This document shows positions 1 to 12,486 of a stretch of 64,000 nucleotides of DNA, in pieces. Position numbers and translations under genes: made by a program. Each line of letters begins with the position of its first letter. The first letter of the stretch is position 1. The notes under the pieces were generated by a model that ran no database searches, was not told where the DNA came from, and saw nothing but the letters and a program-made list of their open reading frames with translations. The stretch comes from Podospora comata (lineage: Eukaryota; Ascomycota; Sordariomycetes; Sordariales; Podosporaceae), in assembly GCA_017354895.1 (NCBI GenBank), contig CP071493.1, forward strand, positions 1,674,001 to 1,738,000. The letters run 5' to 3'.

Positions 1-26
1 ACATATCCTCCAAGGTTCCCTGCTTC

Positions 27-780
27 TCACTCAACTCTGCTTGTGTCTCGCTGTAACGCTCGTTGAGGTCTCGTCACAGCATTGAGTGCCGTCTTGGCCT
101 GGAGATCAACTCGGCTACACAGCAAGTTAGAAAACAGCTTTGAACTTCTCGTGGAAAAATCCAAAATCTGCTCACCATAATGGACATGTAACCGCAAACT
201 GCAGCAGCCACGGGTCAACGCACGACGGGTGAAAGATATGTCCACATGACAACTTCCGAACATCACCTCCTTCGACAAAGTCCTCGGTGCAGATGGCGCA
301 GCTATGACTTGTTGTTGATGATCGTTTCTTTTCGGGCCTCAGCGTGCCGCTTTCTCTGCGACAGATTAGTTGGCATGTATCAGTGGTAGACAACGAGCAA
401 TCTGCAACTTACAACGCGCCATCACTGTGTTCAGTTGATGGAGTCGCTGCCCTGTCCTTCTTCTTCTGAGCCCAGCTCCAAAATCTCAACCTTGTCCTCG
501 TCCATACTGAAACAGATTTTGCTCGTCCCAGACTCTCCAGCTCGTCGATGAGGGCTTCGTTGTACTTGACGACCGGCATCGACTGCAGGGTTTCTTCCCC
601 AACGCCAGCTCTCCCCCCTCGTATCCGCTCGGTGATAGTCTCGCGGATTACTTCGAGGGTTGAGGATCGCTGGGCGACGAAGACGCAACCTAGGATGAGA
701 ATGGCGATCATGATGGCGAGAATGACAGAGGTAGCAGGAGGGCCAGCGTGGGGAGAATCGTTGGGGTCGACAGCTGCCAT
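27..780 (-). CDS. Membrane-anchored RING-H2 finger protein (probable E3 ubiquitin ligase)
   Basis: Three exons on the minus strand (780-413, 355-176, 114-27) join in frame to 211 aa; both introns have GT-AG ends, and the second splits the last RING cysteine codon. One transmembrane helix lies at about residues 18-36 near the N-terminus. A complete RING-H2 motif at residues 142-183 runs CAIC, then C-x-H-x2-H-x2-C, then CPLC, so all eight zinc ligands are present. Proteins of this plan (one N-terminal TM helix, C-terminal RING-H2) are usually endomembrane or plasma-membrane E3 ligases that recruit E2 enzymes; that role is inferred from the family. The start at 780 was chosen because an upstream in-frame ATG (873) only adds a short hydrophobic run. 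The substrate cannot be read from the sequence. Confidence 0.8.
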
Positions 781-2255
781 GATAAAGCTGGATAGGAGTG
801 CTCCCGATGATCGTGAGTATATAAATATAGTGAGCAGGACCAGACAATCCGTGGGTCCAAAATGCAGCGTCACACAGGGCAGCTGGTTTCAGCAACCCAG
901 AATTATTTGAGAGTCAGGTTCAACGCCAAAACGTTGACGAGAAAGAGGGCGAGCCATGGGTACAGAAAGGTTGGGATGGATGGTATTTGAAGAAGGACAG
1001 GCGTAACAATGGGTGCTGCCCATGGTCGGGCCATAATGGTGCTGGTGCAATCCGCGCCACCGTTCATAACTCAGAACTGCCTCGTGGACTTGGACAGTTC
1101 ATCGTGACACAGACTCCCTCGGGAATTGGTACTTCCACAACCGGTACTTCGGTCATGCTGTGCTTCAGCTTGAAAGCGAAAAGATTGGCGGCGGAACTCA
1201 GCGTTCGGCATGCTTCCCTGAGGAGATGGCTTGGGAAAGGGGATGAGGTGATATCGGGGTTGAGCAGTGATCATGATGGAGGGGCGGGAACGGGCACCAA
1301 TTGCCCCTGACTGATTTAGCTAAATTTGACGTAACAAATAACACTGTGAGACAGATGACAGCCCGCGTTTTTCTTCATGATGAGACGGGATGGAATAGTG
1401 AAGGTGGGCGAAGTGTGCTCTATGAGTGATTTGAGTTCTGGGGGCACCTGAGGACTTGTAAGTGGTGTGCAGCCATCATGATGCTTGGCGGGCCAGTGGC
1501 GGGCCAATGATGGGCCGCAAATGCGAGGGAAACAAGAGAAAAGGGAAGGCATAGAGACTTGGGGAACCTGGCGCCAGGATCGCATCAAATGGTGGGGATC
1601 ATGTGTAGCACAAGGGCTCATAGATGAACAGCGACGTGGTTTGTCTGTGTACCAGCAGGCCCATACAGCTTATAGAAAGAGAGACAGGGCATTTACTCCT
1701 GTCAACTGGTGAGAATATTATTCTGCATCACTAGATTTGGAGCGTAGGCATACCATCGCGACACTTCGCTTGTTCTGGTGTTAATCATTGCTAAACAAGG
1801 CTTTGCAAGTGTGCCAGTTTGTCTAAATGTCCTGGAGTAGACGAGCAATGAAGAATTGTAGGCTCAATAATGGTTCATGAACACTCGTTTGATGACCGAA
1901 CCCGGCCTCGAAGCGCTGGATGTTGTCACTGAGATGGCGTTGTTAGCGCATAGTGGGGTCTGTTCTAGAACCCCGCCTTCAACGTCGATGGAAAATCGGT
2001 GCGGGGCAGAGCTTCCCCATATTCTGGCCAATCACAAGCTCGGATTCCCATCGAAAGACATCGAAAGTCCAGAGCTTTCCATGAGCCTTGTGCGAGGTCT
2101 CCAGATAGACTCCTGCCCTTTGGTGCTGAAAACCTTCTTCTGCAGCTTGACCTGCCTATTTGTAGATCGTTTCTCTCCCAACAGTCAACAACTCTTCAGA
2201 CCATAACACCAAGCACACCAAGAGATACCCTTACCCACCACAGTAACTCAGCACC
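781..2255. other. Intergenic: divergent promoters of the RING gene and STI1
   Basis: About 1.5 kb between two divergently transcribed genes. Short open frames here lack family similarity I recognise and have no supporting splice structure. The only element I can name is a heat-shock-type motif near 1963-1980 (listed separately). Confidence 0.6.
1963..1980 (+). promoter_or_regulatory. Gapped heat-shock element upstream of STI1
   Basis: The string TTCTAGAACCCCGCCTTC holds an inverted TTC-n2-GAA pair followed by a third TTC displaced by one extra 5-bp unit. This matches the gap-type heat-shock factor site known in fungi. It lies about 275 bp before the STI1 start, and STI1 is a classical heat-shock gene, so a role in HSF1 control is plausible. 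A short motif like this can occur by chance. Confidence 0.4.
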
Positions 2256-4210
2256 ATGTCCACAGCCGACGAGCTCAAGGCTCTGGGCAACAAGGCCATT
2301 GCCGCGAAGAACTTCGACGAGGCCATGTAAGGCTCCCAAAGACCCCATCGCCTTGGCACATAATACTTCTGGTGGAAAGAGGAAGGACTGTTGCTAACCT
2401 GCTGGCTGCAGTGACAAGTTCACACAGGCTATCGCCATCGACCCGCAAAACCACATCCTCTACAGCAACCGTTCGGCTGCTTATGCTTCGAAGAAGGACT
2501 GGGACCACGCCCTCGAGGATGCCCAGAAGACCACAGAACTGAAGCCAGACTGGCCAAAGGGGTGGGGCCGTAAGGGCACCGCGCTGTATGGCAAGGGCGA
2601 CCTTCTTGGTGCCCACGATGCCTACGAGGAGGGTCTCAAGATCGATCCCAACAATGCTGGCATGAAGAATGATCTTGCTTCGGTCAAGCGTGCAATGGAG
2701 GCAGAGGCGGGACCTGGTAAGTGTTGGCATTGTCACTCGGCATGGAAAACGGGATGTTGATAAATGTCTTAGGTTTCGGCGGTGACCCAACTGGCGGTAT
2801 TGGGCAGATGTTCAGCGACCCGAACCTGATCCAGAAGCTTGCGAGCAACCCAAAGACCAGTGCCTTTCTTGCCGACCCGAGCTTTATGGCCAAGCTGCAG
2901 GCTATCAAGCAGAACCCCAACAACACACAAGAGCTCTTCAGCGACCCCAGGTTTATCCAAGTGCTGGGCGTCTTGATGGGTGTTGATATGACGATGGCCG
3001 ATCCTGGCTCCCAACCGGGTGCCTCCGGCTCTGCTAAGGAGGCGGAGGAGGATGTGCCAATGCCGGATGCTAAGCCTGCCGAACCAAAGAAGGCCCCTGA
3101 GCCGGAGCCGGAGCCGGAGCCTGAAAACGAGGAGGCCCTGGAGAAGAAGAAGGCAAAGGAGGCTGCCGATAAGGAAAAGCAGCTCGGTACCGAGAGCTAC
3201 AAGAAGCGCAACTTTGATGAGGCTATCAAGCACTACCAGGCTGCGTGGGATCTCCACAAGGACATCACCTACCTCAACAACCTCGGTGCGGCTTACTTCG
3301 AGAAGGGTGACTACCAGGCCTGCATCGATACTTGCACCAAGGCTGCTGAAGAAGGTCGTGCTCTCTATGCCGATTTCAAGCTCATTGCCAAGTCGTACGC
3401 CCGTGTTGGTACTGCTTATGAGAAGCTGGGCGATCTTGCGCAGGCTATCGACTACTACAACATGTCTCTTCGTGAGCACCGGACACCAGATGTGGTCACC
3501 AAGGTCCGGAACGCCGAGCGCAACAAGATTGAGGCTGCGCGCAAGGCGTACATCGACCCAGAAAAGGCCGAAGAGGCTCGCGTGGAGGGCAACACGAAGT
3601 TCAAAGAGTCGGACTGGCCAGGGGCCGTTGCTGCCTACTCAGAGATGATCAAGCGTGCGCCGGATGACCCTCGCGGATACAGCAACCGCGCGGCTGCCTT
3701 CATCAAGCTGCTCGAGTTCCCCAGTGCTCTTGATGACTGCGACGCCGCCATCAAGAAGGACCCCAAGTTCATCCGCGCCTATATTCGCAAGGCTCAGGCC
3801 TACTATGGCATGCGCGAGTACAGCAAGTGTGTTGACGCATGCACTGAGGCCCATACCGTGGACAATGAGCACCACAAGGGTGCCAATGCTAAGGAGATTG
3901 AGCAGCAGCAGCAAAAGGCGTTCACTGCCATGTACTCGGCGCGCGAGAATGAGACTGAGGAGCAGACCAGAGAGCGTCTGGCCCGTGACCCTGAGGTGAG
4001 TTTTTCTGGCCGCTAGTTTGGCAGTTTCGTGATATCTTGACTAACATTTGGGAACAGATCATGGGCATCATGGCAGACCCAGTCATGCAAGCTATCCTAC
4101 AGCAAGCGCAGTCGGATCCTGCTGCTCTGAACGAGCACATGAGAAACCCTACGGTTCGTACAAAGATCCAGAAGCTGATGGCCGCCGGTGTTATTCGCGT
4201 TGGTAGGTAA
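2256..4210 (+). CDS. STI1: Hsp90/Hsp70 co-chaperone STI1 (Hop)
   Basis: Four exons (2256-2326, 2412-2716, 2773-3995, 4058-4210) give 583 aa, close to the roughly 590 aa of yeast Sti1. The order is TPR1 (about 3-110), the first DP domain (about 127-200, with repeated SDP/ADP motifs), an acidic proline-glutamate and lysine-rich linker, TPR2A (about 262-385), TPR2B (about 392-510) and DP2 (about 520-583). The family bridges Hsp70 and Hsp90 in the cytosol: TPR1/TPR2B bind the Hsp70 tail and TPR2A the Hsp90 MEEVD tail. All five domains are present, so the protein looks complete. The start was chosen because the first exon gives the expected Sti1 N-terminus (MSTADELKALGNKA). The 3' end converges on the nicotinamidase gene. 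Confidence 0.95.
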
Positions 4211-4696
4211 AGAATGGGTTGGATGGGCTTCGTGATGGAGTAGGGTGTTTAATTCCTGAACTATAATTTCTGGGGTTTTAAAGTGATATCTAGTCGTTAA
4301 TGAGTTGCATGAGAAATGATTTTGCACTGTGCTCTAGGAGACATGGCATTCTGACAGAACAATGAGACATCTGTTAAAAGTCATGACTTTATTTTGTTGG
4401 TGACTGTGTGACTGTTTCAGATGGTGACGTTGATCAACGGGGATTTTCGTTTTGGAAATGTTTAGGGGACTGATGATCGTCACACGTTTGATGGGTGGAA
4501 ATGGAGCTTGTATAGTGTCACGATCAACGGACATGGGACACCGACAAAGCTGTTCATAAGTTGAAGCCCATTCTAGGTCTGACCTAAATGGTTTGATGAC
4601 ATGGCCAGCTCAGCGTGCTGCCATGAAAGCCATCTTATATGACGCCGTCACAAACGCCTCCCGACTCTTCTTTCCCCATGGGTATCCTCCACCGCC
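4211..4696. other. Intergenic between convergent 3' ends
   Basis: 486 bp between the stop codons of STI1 and nicotinamidase. AT-rich 3' flanks; I see no gene or strong repeat. Confidence 0.6.
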
Positions 4697-5776
4697 TCAA
4701 TCCTTCTTAAACAACCTCTGCACCTCCTCACTCTCCACGCTCACGACCCTCACCCCACCAATACTCTCCATCTCCTTTTTGCACTCCTCCCACCCGCCCG
4801 GGTTAACGGTCTTGGTCCCCTCCTCGATAATCACCGTCTGGAACCCTTCCTTTGCAGCATCATACGCCGTGTGCTTGACGCAGAAATCCCCCGCCAGCCC
4901 GACAACATAGACGTGCGTCACCTTTTCGTCGTGGAGCAGCTTGGCCAGTCCGGAATCGCAGACTCGTTCGCCGGTGGGGGTGGGGGGGAAAGGGTCGAAG
5001 AAGGCGGAGTACATCTCCACTCTGGGGTCGAGGCCCTTTCTGATGATGTGGGTGAAGTTTTGGGAGGAGAGCTCGGGGATGAGGGAGGCGCCGGGGGTGG
5101 ATTGGATGCAGTGGGGGGGCCAGAGAAGGGTGGTGTAGGATTGGGAGGGGTTGAGGGGGTTGGTGATTGTGTGGGAGGTGACGAAGGGAGGGGGGTTGGA
5201 GGGGTGGTTGGAGGCGAAGGAGATGTGGTTTGGGGGGTGCCAGTCTTGGGTTGCGATTTTGAGGGGGAGGGTGCGGGGGGGAAGGGTGAGGAGGGTGTTG
5301 ATTAGGGGGGTTATTGTGCGGCCGAGGGGGACGGCGAGGGAGCCGGACTAGGGTGGTGGGTTGTTAGTAGATGTTTTGTAGATGGGAGATATGGGGAGGA
5401 ATGTGTATGTGGGAATGTTGTGTGAGGTGATGGTCAGTGAGGTAGTGAGAGGGTGTTGTGAGAGCGAGGTGTGAGAGGTGAGTCGAGGTCAGGAATCGTG
5501 AGCGTGAGAGGTGAGAGTGAGCTTGTGAGAGCATGTGTGATGGGACACGACCCCGCTCAGGAGATTTTTGGGATTCGACATGTGAAAGATGTAACCAGCC
5601 ATAATTCCACATGTACTTGAGGAAATGAAACAGTATTGCAAAAGACTGTGTTCATTATATGCAAATGCGGAAGATAGCGTGAGAAATAGCAGGTCGGTGC
5701 TTACTGGTGGGCAAAAGTCCTCCTGCATGTCCACCACCAGCAGTGCTGGCCGGAAGCTTGACTGAGAGTCCACCAT
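4697..5776 (-). CDS. PNC1: Nicotinamidase (PNC1-like isochorismatase-fold hydrolase)
   Basis: Two exons (5776-5705 and 5347-4697) give 240 aa. Nicotinamidase hydrolyses nicotinamide to nicotinate and ammonia in the NAD+ salvage pathway, and so affects sirtuin activity. Exon 1 carries the N-terminal signature LLVVDMQEDFCPP with the catalytic aspartate. Exon 2 resumes with SGSLAVPLGR and holds the metal-site stretch DWHPPNH and the catalytic cysteine loop VVGLAGDFCVKHTAYDA. The exon junction falls where homologues read straight through, which supports the splice sites. The intron of 357 bp is unusually long for this window and is filled with degenerate GTGAGAGGTGAG-like purine/TG repeats (plus-strand view). 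The coding strand of exon 2 is strongly C-biased at third positions at its 5' end. Confidence 0.92.
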
Positions 5777-7752
5777 GACTACGTTTGCTGTTCGTTGTAT
5801 TCCGAGGCTGAATTGAATGACTGTAGACTATTCAAGCAGCTGGGTCACTTATACACAAATCAAAGCCACTTGATACTTGGTTGACAATGACCAGTGATGA
5901 GGACGGAGGGAGCTTGTCAGGTGCTGTGAGCCTTTCGTCAGCCACACGAGGCAGCGAGGCACTCTGAGAGAGACAAGCCACCCACTGCGATAAGAGATAA
6001 TGCAAGGTTGAGTGGGAGATCTCTTGGCAATCACTGTCAGCAGATGCCCGTCAAATTCTCCCGTTCTGAAGGGGAGTTTCATTTGTTCCAGAAACCCCGT
6101 TTGGAGTGCTACCATTTTTTGACGCCCGACGCCAACATATGCACATCAAGCAGCTCGGCGAGACAACAGATCAGACGAAGGCCACAGCCGCAGTAGACAG
6201 ACACAACGACAAGTGTGGTGAAACAGAGCTGACCTCATTGACACATCCGGACGGTGATGTCTAGTTCGGGGCAGGCCCGATGAAAACGTGGGGTTTGAGC
6301 AAGGAACGTCAGAATTGAGTTTTTTTCCAAACTGCCAGGCCCAGTTCAAGCATCAGATGGACCCACGCATCGGATCAGATAAGAAAAATGCGGAATTGAG
6401 CTTGGGCCAACTCCTTGCTCTTCTCCATTTGCCAAGGATCGCCAGCGAATTGGCCAATTCATCACTGCCAGCATCCAACGGCATTGACTAGTACACTAGT
6501 ACTTTTATTGCTTAAATACGGTGAAGGTTGTTGGGGTCGGGAAATTTCCGCTCCTGGAGCGACTGAGCCTCTCGATTTTTGAGTGACATACCCTTTTCTT
6601 GTGGCAAGTACACAGAACGCCAGGTACAGGTTCAAGAGGCACCGAATCACAAGAAGTGTGGAAGTCCCACCCACACTGTCGGGCCCGCCCTTCACACTCT
6701 GGTTCGTGGTGGGGCCATGAATGTACGCAGTAATACCGGTGCAGGGGGGAACCGTTTTCACCACTGCCCGTGCAATTGTTCGGTCAAGATGCCGGACGAA
6801 AAGAGTTGCCTGAACAGCTTGTGGTCTCCTTGATGGTGATGGTTCATACTCGCATTGGTGACGGGCTTGACAGTAGTGCCTTGATCTACGTTACTAGCTG
6901 CCTTAGCAGTTCCGACGAAACCAACAAGCTGTTCAAAATTCTAACACCAAGGACAGCGCGTGGACATCAAGGTGGACAATTGCACGGGCCAACGGGTAAT
7001 TTAATCTCCAATTGCTCGGGACGACGACCTGGTTCCCGGCCTCTGAGGCCTCAATACTTTCTGTACCTTGAGATATTACCGTCAACTGGCAGAGGCGGCA
7101 CAGAGATACATGGGCGGCATTGGGCGGCTGATGAAAGCGGGCCAAAGACACTGAGGTCATCTGCAAATCCCCCAACCGATATCTCGTAACAAACGAAGAT
7201 CATGAACAATCGTAGGAGTTCCCGCACAATCACAGTCTGCCGCAACAAGGAAATAAACCAAAACGGTGGCCACTGCCTCCTGCCGACTACGGAATTGCAC
7301 ACGCTGGCCAGCACTAGACCCCCAAGGGTCAAGCCTGTGAGCGAAAAAGGGGGTCCAGCATCGCCAACACTGAACAGATGCCATGTGGGTGCCAGGAGGT
7401 GCATCGCAAAAGGTGCCAGCTGCCCCGTGAATTGGATGACGGTAATGCCAAGCGGTCCGTTTCCCCATCGAGCGTCCCCCGTTCCAATGGGGTTATGGCA
7501 GCATGCAGCGTCCAGCCGGGGATCTAGAAGCCTGGGGGGCACTGAGGTTGCGCTCGATCAGCTGTTTGGCCGAAGCGTGCCAAGTTTCACCAAAACGGTG
7601 GGGCTTGGCTTGTGATGGCTCCATCATCTTGAAATTCTTTTTTAATTCGATCACCGCCTCGGAGCCCCGAGTTGTGGTATCCTTCGTGCCTACCTCACCG
7701 ATAAGGAGCAAGATTTGTCTCGCCAACCCCCAAGGACACCCTGCCGTCCTCC

Positions 7753-7780
7753 ATTTTTCTTTTCTTTTCTTTTCTTTCTT
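7753..7780 (+). promoter_or_regulatory. Pyrimidine (CT) tract in the HMG-CoA reductase promoter
   Basis: A 28-bp run of only T and C (TTTTCTTTTCTTTTC type). Such tracts commonly sit just upstream of transcription starts in filamentous ascomycetes, which suggests that the start lies a little downstream, about 0.5 kb before the ATG. Confidence 0.4.
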
Positions 7781-8078
7781 CGCCGCCACTCCATCTGCCC
7801 AATTCAACATTGTTGTTGTTGCTGTCCTTGGACAACACACGACCATCCCCTTTCAACATCGGCGCCAGCATCCGTTTCCTGGTGGATTCGCTTGCACCGA
7901 CACCCTTCCCAGGTCGCGCCATCCCGAAGCTTCCCCAGCCAGGAAATCTCGGCCAAACCTCCCAACGCTCCGTGCACGCAACAAGCTTCGCGTGACATAA
8001 CTTCGGCGTTGCGCCAAACCACACTCAAAGCCATCGCGGCTCTCTCGGGCAAACAGTGCAACTGCCAGTTGCTAGACA

Positions 8079-8311
8079 GTATGTGACTTCCTCCCTCCTC
8101 CTTGCCCACACACACAGACCGACGCCCACGCAACTCCACCACCCAGGTTGGGCTGGCCATGATGCCGCAACGGGAGATTGGTGCCACGTCCTCTCCCATG
8201 ATGCTCGTGGACAACTTGTCAAGTCCGTTGTCATCCGAAGTGGTCTTGCTTCATAAAGGGGGCCATGATCGGCCCGTTGAAACTGGCATGTGACTAACTC
8301 TCTCTTCTCAG
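8079..8311 (+). other. Probable 5'-leader intron of HMG-CoA reductase
   Basis: A GTATGT donor at 8079 and an acceptor TCTTCTCAG ending at 8311 enclose 233 bp. A perfect fungal branch-point sequence TGACTAAC sits shortly before the acceptor. No coding sequence of the enzyme is interrupted, so this would be an intron in the untranslated leader. The support is splice-signal quality only. Confidence 0.5.
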
Positions 8312-8391
8312 GCCCAGCTTCCTGTCACATCGCCAACACATCCGTCCAATGCCCGCCGAGCAACGATAGTCGTATACTCTCCAAGGCCGTC

Positions 8392-11300
8392 ATGATTGCT
8401 GCAAGCCTACTGCCCGCGAGGTTTCGCGGGGAGCAGCCCGCCTCCCAGGCTGCTGCGCCATCCTGGTTCAGCAAAAAAGTCACACCGCTTCTTCAGGTTC
8501 TGTCGAAGCTTACCTCAACCCACCCAATTCACACCATTGTCGTGGTTGCGCTGCTTGCCAGCTCTTCGTATATCGGCCTTTTGGAGGACAGCCTGTTTGA
8601 TGCGAGCATAAGTGTAAGGAAGGCGGAATGGTCATCTCTTGTCGAGGGGAGCCGTCGCCTCAGGGTTGGCGAAGACACCGCTTGGAAATGGCAGAACGAT
8701 GACTCGGAAGCGCCCATTCCCGAGGGCGCCGACCACCTCGCCCTCTTGACTCTTGTCTTCCCTGAGACCATGTCTTCCGATGCTTCCCGTGTTCCTCCCG
8801 TCGTCAACGCCGTTCCAATTCCTCAGAATCTGTCGATCAAGTCGCTTCCTTCAACATCCAACTCTTTCAGCACCTACGCCCAGGATAGCGCCCTCGCCTT
8901 TTCGATTCCCTACAGCCAGGCCCCCGAATTCCTCTCTGTCGCCCAGGAAATTCCCAACGACGAGTCCGCGCAAGAGAGCAGGGAGACTGAGCATGGCCGG
9001 GAACAAAAGATGTGGATCATGAAGGCTGCCAGAGTCCAGACTCGGAGCAGTCTCATCAGATGGGTACACAACGCTTGGGTTGAGTTTACCGACCTTCTCA
9101 AGAATGCCGAGACGCTCGATATCGTCATCATGGCTCTCGGCTATATCTCGATGCACCTGACCTTCGTCTCGCTCTTCCTTTCGATGCGCCGCATGGGCTC
9201 CAACTTCTGGCTTGCCACCAGCGTCATCTTCTCGTCCGTCTTCTCGTTCCTCTTCGGTCTGTTTGTCACCACCAAGCTCGGTGTCCCGATCTCCATGGTT
9301 CTCCTGTCTGAGGGACTTCCATTCCTTGTCGTGACAATTGGCTTTGAGAAGAACATTGTCCTGACAAGAGCGGTTCTCTCGCATGCCATCGAGCATCGCA
9401 GACCCGTTAAGGGTGGCAAGCAATCCGCGATTGATGCCTCGAGCGCCATTCAGTCAGCTATTTACCTTGCGATCAAGGAGAAGGGCTTCGATATTGTCAA
9501 GGACTATGCTATCGAGGTCGTCATCTTGGTGCTGGGCGCCGCCTCTGGTGTTCAGGGTGGCCTTCAGCAATTCTGCTTCTTGGCCGCGTGGATTCTGTTC
9601 TTTGACTGCATCCTGCTCTTTTCCTTCTATACGGCTATTCTCTGCATCAAGTTGGAAATCAACAGGATCAAGCGCCACGTTGAGATGCGCAAGGCTTTGG
9701 AGGATGATGGTGTCAGCCACCGCGTCGCTGAGAATGTGGCTCAGAGCAACGATTGGCCCAGAGCAGATGGTCAGGGCAAGCCTGGCACCACCATCTTCGG
9801 CCGTCAGATCAAGAGCACCCATATCCCCAAATTCAAGGTGCTCATGGTTTCTGGGTTTGTTCTTATCAATGCCCTCAACTTGGCCTCGATTCCCTTCCGC
9901 AGCGCCGATTCTATTTCGAACATCTCTTCATGGGCTCGCGGTCTTGGCGGGGTCGTTACGTCGCCCCCTGTTGACCCTTTCAAGGTTGCCTCCAACGGTC
10001 TCGAGTTTGTGTTGGAATCTGCCAGGGCTGAGGGTCGTGAGACTGTCGTCACTGTTCTTACCCCGATTCGCTACGAGCTCGAGTTCCCCTCTGTTCACTA
10101 CGACTTGCCCCAGCAGCTCGACAACGTTGGTGGTGATGATATCACCGAGCTGGGCTACGGTGGTCGCATGGTGGGCGGCATCCTCAAGAGCTTGGAAGAC
10201 CCAATTCTGTCCAAGTGGATTGTCGTGGCTTTGGCTCTCAGTGTGGCTCTCAACGGATACCTTTTCAACGCCGCCAGGTGGGGCATCAAGGACCCCAATG
10301 TCCCAACTCACCCCATCGACCCCAAGGAGCTGGCCGATGCGCAGAGGTTCAACGATACCGAGTCTGCAACCCTCCCTCTGGGCGAATACATTCGCACCTC
10401 GCCAACGCCCGCCCCTTCAATCCCCCCTACTCCTGCTTTGACGGATGACGAGGCCGAACCCTCAAAGGAGTCCGGTTCGGAACCTCAAGCTCCCACTGTC
10501 CCTCGCACCCAGGCCGAGCTCGAGAAGATGGTTGCCGAGAAGCGCGCACATGAACTCACCGATGCCGAGATCGTTGCTCTTTCCCTTCGTGGCAAGATCC
10601 CTGGTTATGCTTTGGAGAAGACGCTCAAGGATTTCACCCGCGCTGTCAAGGTCCGCCGCTCCATCATTTCTCGCACCAAGGCTACTTCAGAGCTCACCAA
10701 CCTTTTGGAACGATCCAAGCTCCCGTACCAGAACTACAACTGGGCTCAGGTGCACGGTGCTTGCTGCGAAAATGTTATTGGATACATGCCCCTCCCGGTC
10801 GGTGTTGCCGGCCCCCTTGTCATTGACGGACAGAGCTACTTCATTCCCATGGCTACTACTGAAGGTGTCTTGGTGGCCAGTGCAAGCAGAGGCTGCAAGG
10901 CTATCAACTCTGGTGGTGGTGCTGTCACCGTTCTTACCGCCGATGGCATGACCCGTGGTCCTTGCGTCAGCTTCGAGACGCTTGAGAGAGCCGGTTACGC
11001 CAAGCTCTGGCTTGATTCCGAGAAGGGTCAGAATGTTATGAAGAAGGCTTTCAACTCTACCAGTCGCTTCGCTCGTCTTGAGACTATGAAGACCGCTATT
11101 GCCGGTACGAACCTGTACATCCGTTTCAAGACCACAACCGGTGATGCCATGGGCATGAACATGATTTCCAAGGGTGTCGAGCACGCCCTCAGTGTCATGC
11201 GCAACGAAGGCTTCGAAGATATGAACATTGTCACTGTCAGCGGTAACTACTGCACCGACAAGAAGCCTGCTGCCATCAACTGGATCGAGGGCCGTGGCAA

Positions 11301-11965
11301 GAGTGTTGTCGCTGAGGCTATCATTCCTGCCGAGGTTGTGAAGAGCGTACTGAAGACTGACGTTGACACCATGGTTGCCCTCAATGTCGACAAGAACTTG
11401 ATTGGTTCCGCCATGGCCGGCTCTGTCGGTGGTTTCAACGCCCACGCTGCCAACATCGTCGCCGCTATTTTCCTCGCAACAGGTCAGGATCCCGCGCAGG
11501 TGGTTGAGAGCGCCAACTGCATCACCATCATGAAGAAGTAAGTTTTGGCCTGATTTTATTGTTGTGAATACACAAAATGCTAACGACTCTGTCTCTAGCC
11601 TGCGTGGGTCTCTGCAAATATCCGTCTCCATGCCTTCCATTGAAGTCGGCACTCTTGGCGGCGGCACCATCCTCGACCCCCAAGGTTCGATGCTTGACCT
11701 TCTGGGCGTCCGTGGCCCTCATCCCACCAGCCCAGGAGAGAACGCCAGGCGGTTGGCTCGCATTGTCGCTGCCGCTGTTCTTGCCGGTGAGCTCTCGCTC
11801 TGCAGTGCTCTCGCTGCCGGGCATCTTGTCAAGGCACACATGCAACATAACCGCTCCGCTCCTCCCACAAGGAGCACAACACCAGCTCCCATGACGAGCG
11901 GGTTTGAGCGGGCGGCGTCGACCACGGCGCTGAGCGCGGCTGCGATTGAGCGGTCGAGGCGTTGA
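8392..11965 (+). CDS. HMG1: 3-hydroxy-3-methylglutaryl-CoA reductase
   Basis: Two exons (8392-11537 and 11599-11965) give 1170 aa, the usual fungal size. The enzyme reduces HMG-CoA to mevalonate with 2 NADPH, the committed step of sterol and isoprenoid synthesis, at the ER membrane. An N-terminal membrane helix ([20 protein letters not shown]) is followed by a sterol-sensing-domain block of several helices (about 245-460), a variable linker, and the catalytic domain from about residue 704. Catalytic residues by family comparison are Glu824 (TTEG), Lys957 ([10 protein letters not shown]), Asp1033 (TGQD) and His1124 ([10 protein letters not shown]); the NADPH loop [10 protein letters not shown] is intact. 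The start at 8392 was preferred over the in-frame ATG at 8290 because the latter lies in the predicted leader intron and adds an unrelated peptide. The single coding intron splits an Asn codon near the C-terminus. Confidence 0.96.
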
Positions 11966-12486
11966 GGTGTGTCTTGACGTTTATTCTCTGTATATAAGTA
12001 TAGACATGGTCAACTGAGGGGTTGTGGAGGGAGATGTTGTGTGTAGATATAGACATAAAATTCGGACTGGCCACTGTAGTGATATTTGTGGCGGTTAATA
12101 CTATTTTTGTTCCAAACAAGCAAAACTCGCGAACTTTTTCAAAAGAGAAGGTTTCGAGTTTTCTCATGCGCTTCCTATTCTCATAGGTAGCCAGTGATGC
12201 GTTCTGCATGTGCGTTTGTGCTTGGGGGGTTATTTTGGAAGAGGTGAGGATAATTTTGAGTGGTGTATTCACAGGAATGGTTGAACCCAATGATAGGATT
12301 CTGATATCTCCGAATCACCTACTCGGATTTACAAATGTCCTGAAACGGATCAGGTCGTTCCATTGCGACCACCTCGTACACTTCTTTTGCCTTGAGGCAC
12401 TGTCAGACATTGATTGCACTGTGCTTGCCCGTGTATGGTTTAGGCTGGCTATTTTATGAGAGGCGAAGAAGGTTTTTTTTTTTAGG

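Larger units (their letters stand above)
5777..8391. other. Intergenic and leader region before HMG-CoA reductase
   Basis: About 2.6 kb between divergent genes. No coding family is recognised in any frame. The distal part (about 7600-8391) looks like promoter and transcribed leader: a pyrimidine tract, a probable leader intron and several short upstream open frames. Confidence 0.55.

Noticed and set aside
2769-3479. Minus-strand open frame of 236 codons opposite STI1
   Set aside because: Low-complexity Leu/Arg text made by antisense reading of Lys/Glu-rich TPR codons.
10687-11670. Long minus-strand open frame (327 codons) opposite HMG-CoA reductase
   Set aside because: It is the mirror of a strongly codon-biased real gene and shows no domain of its own.
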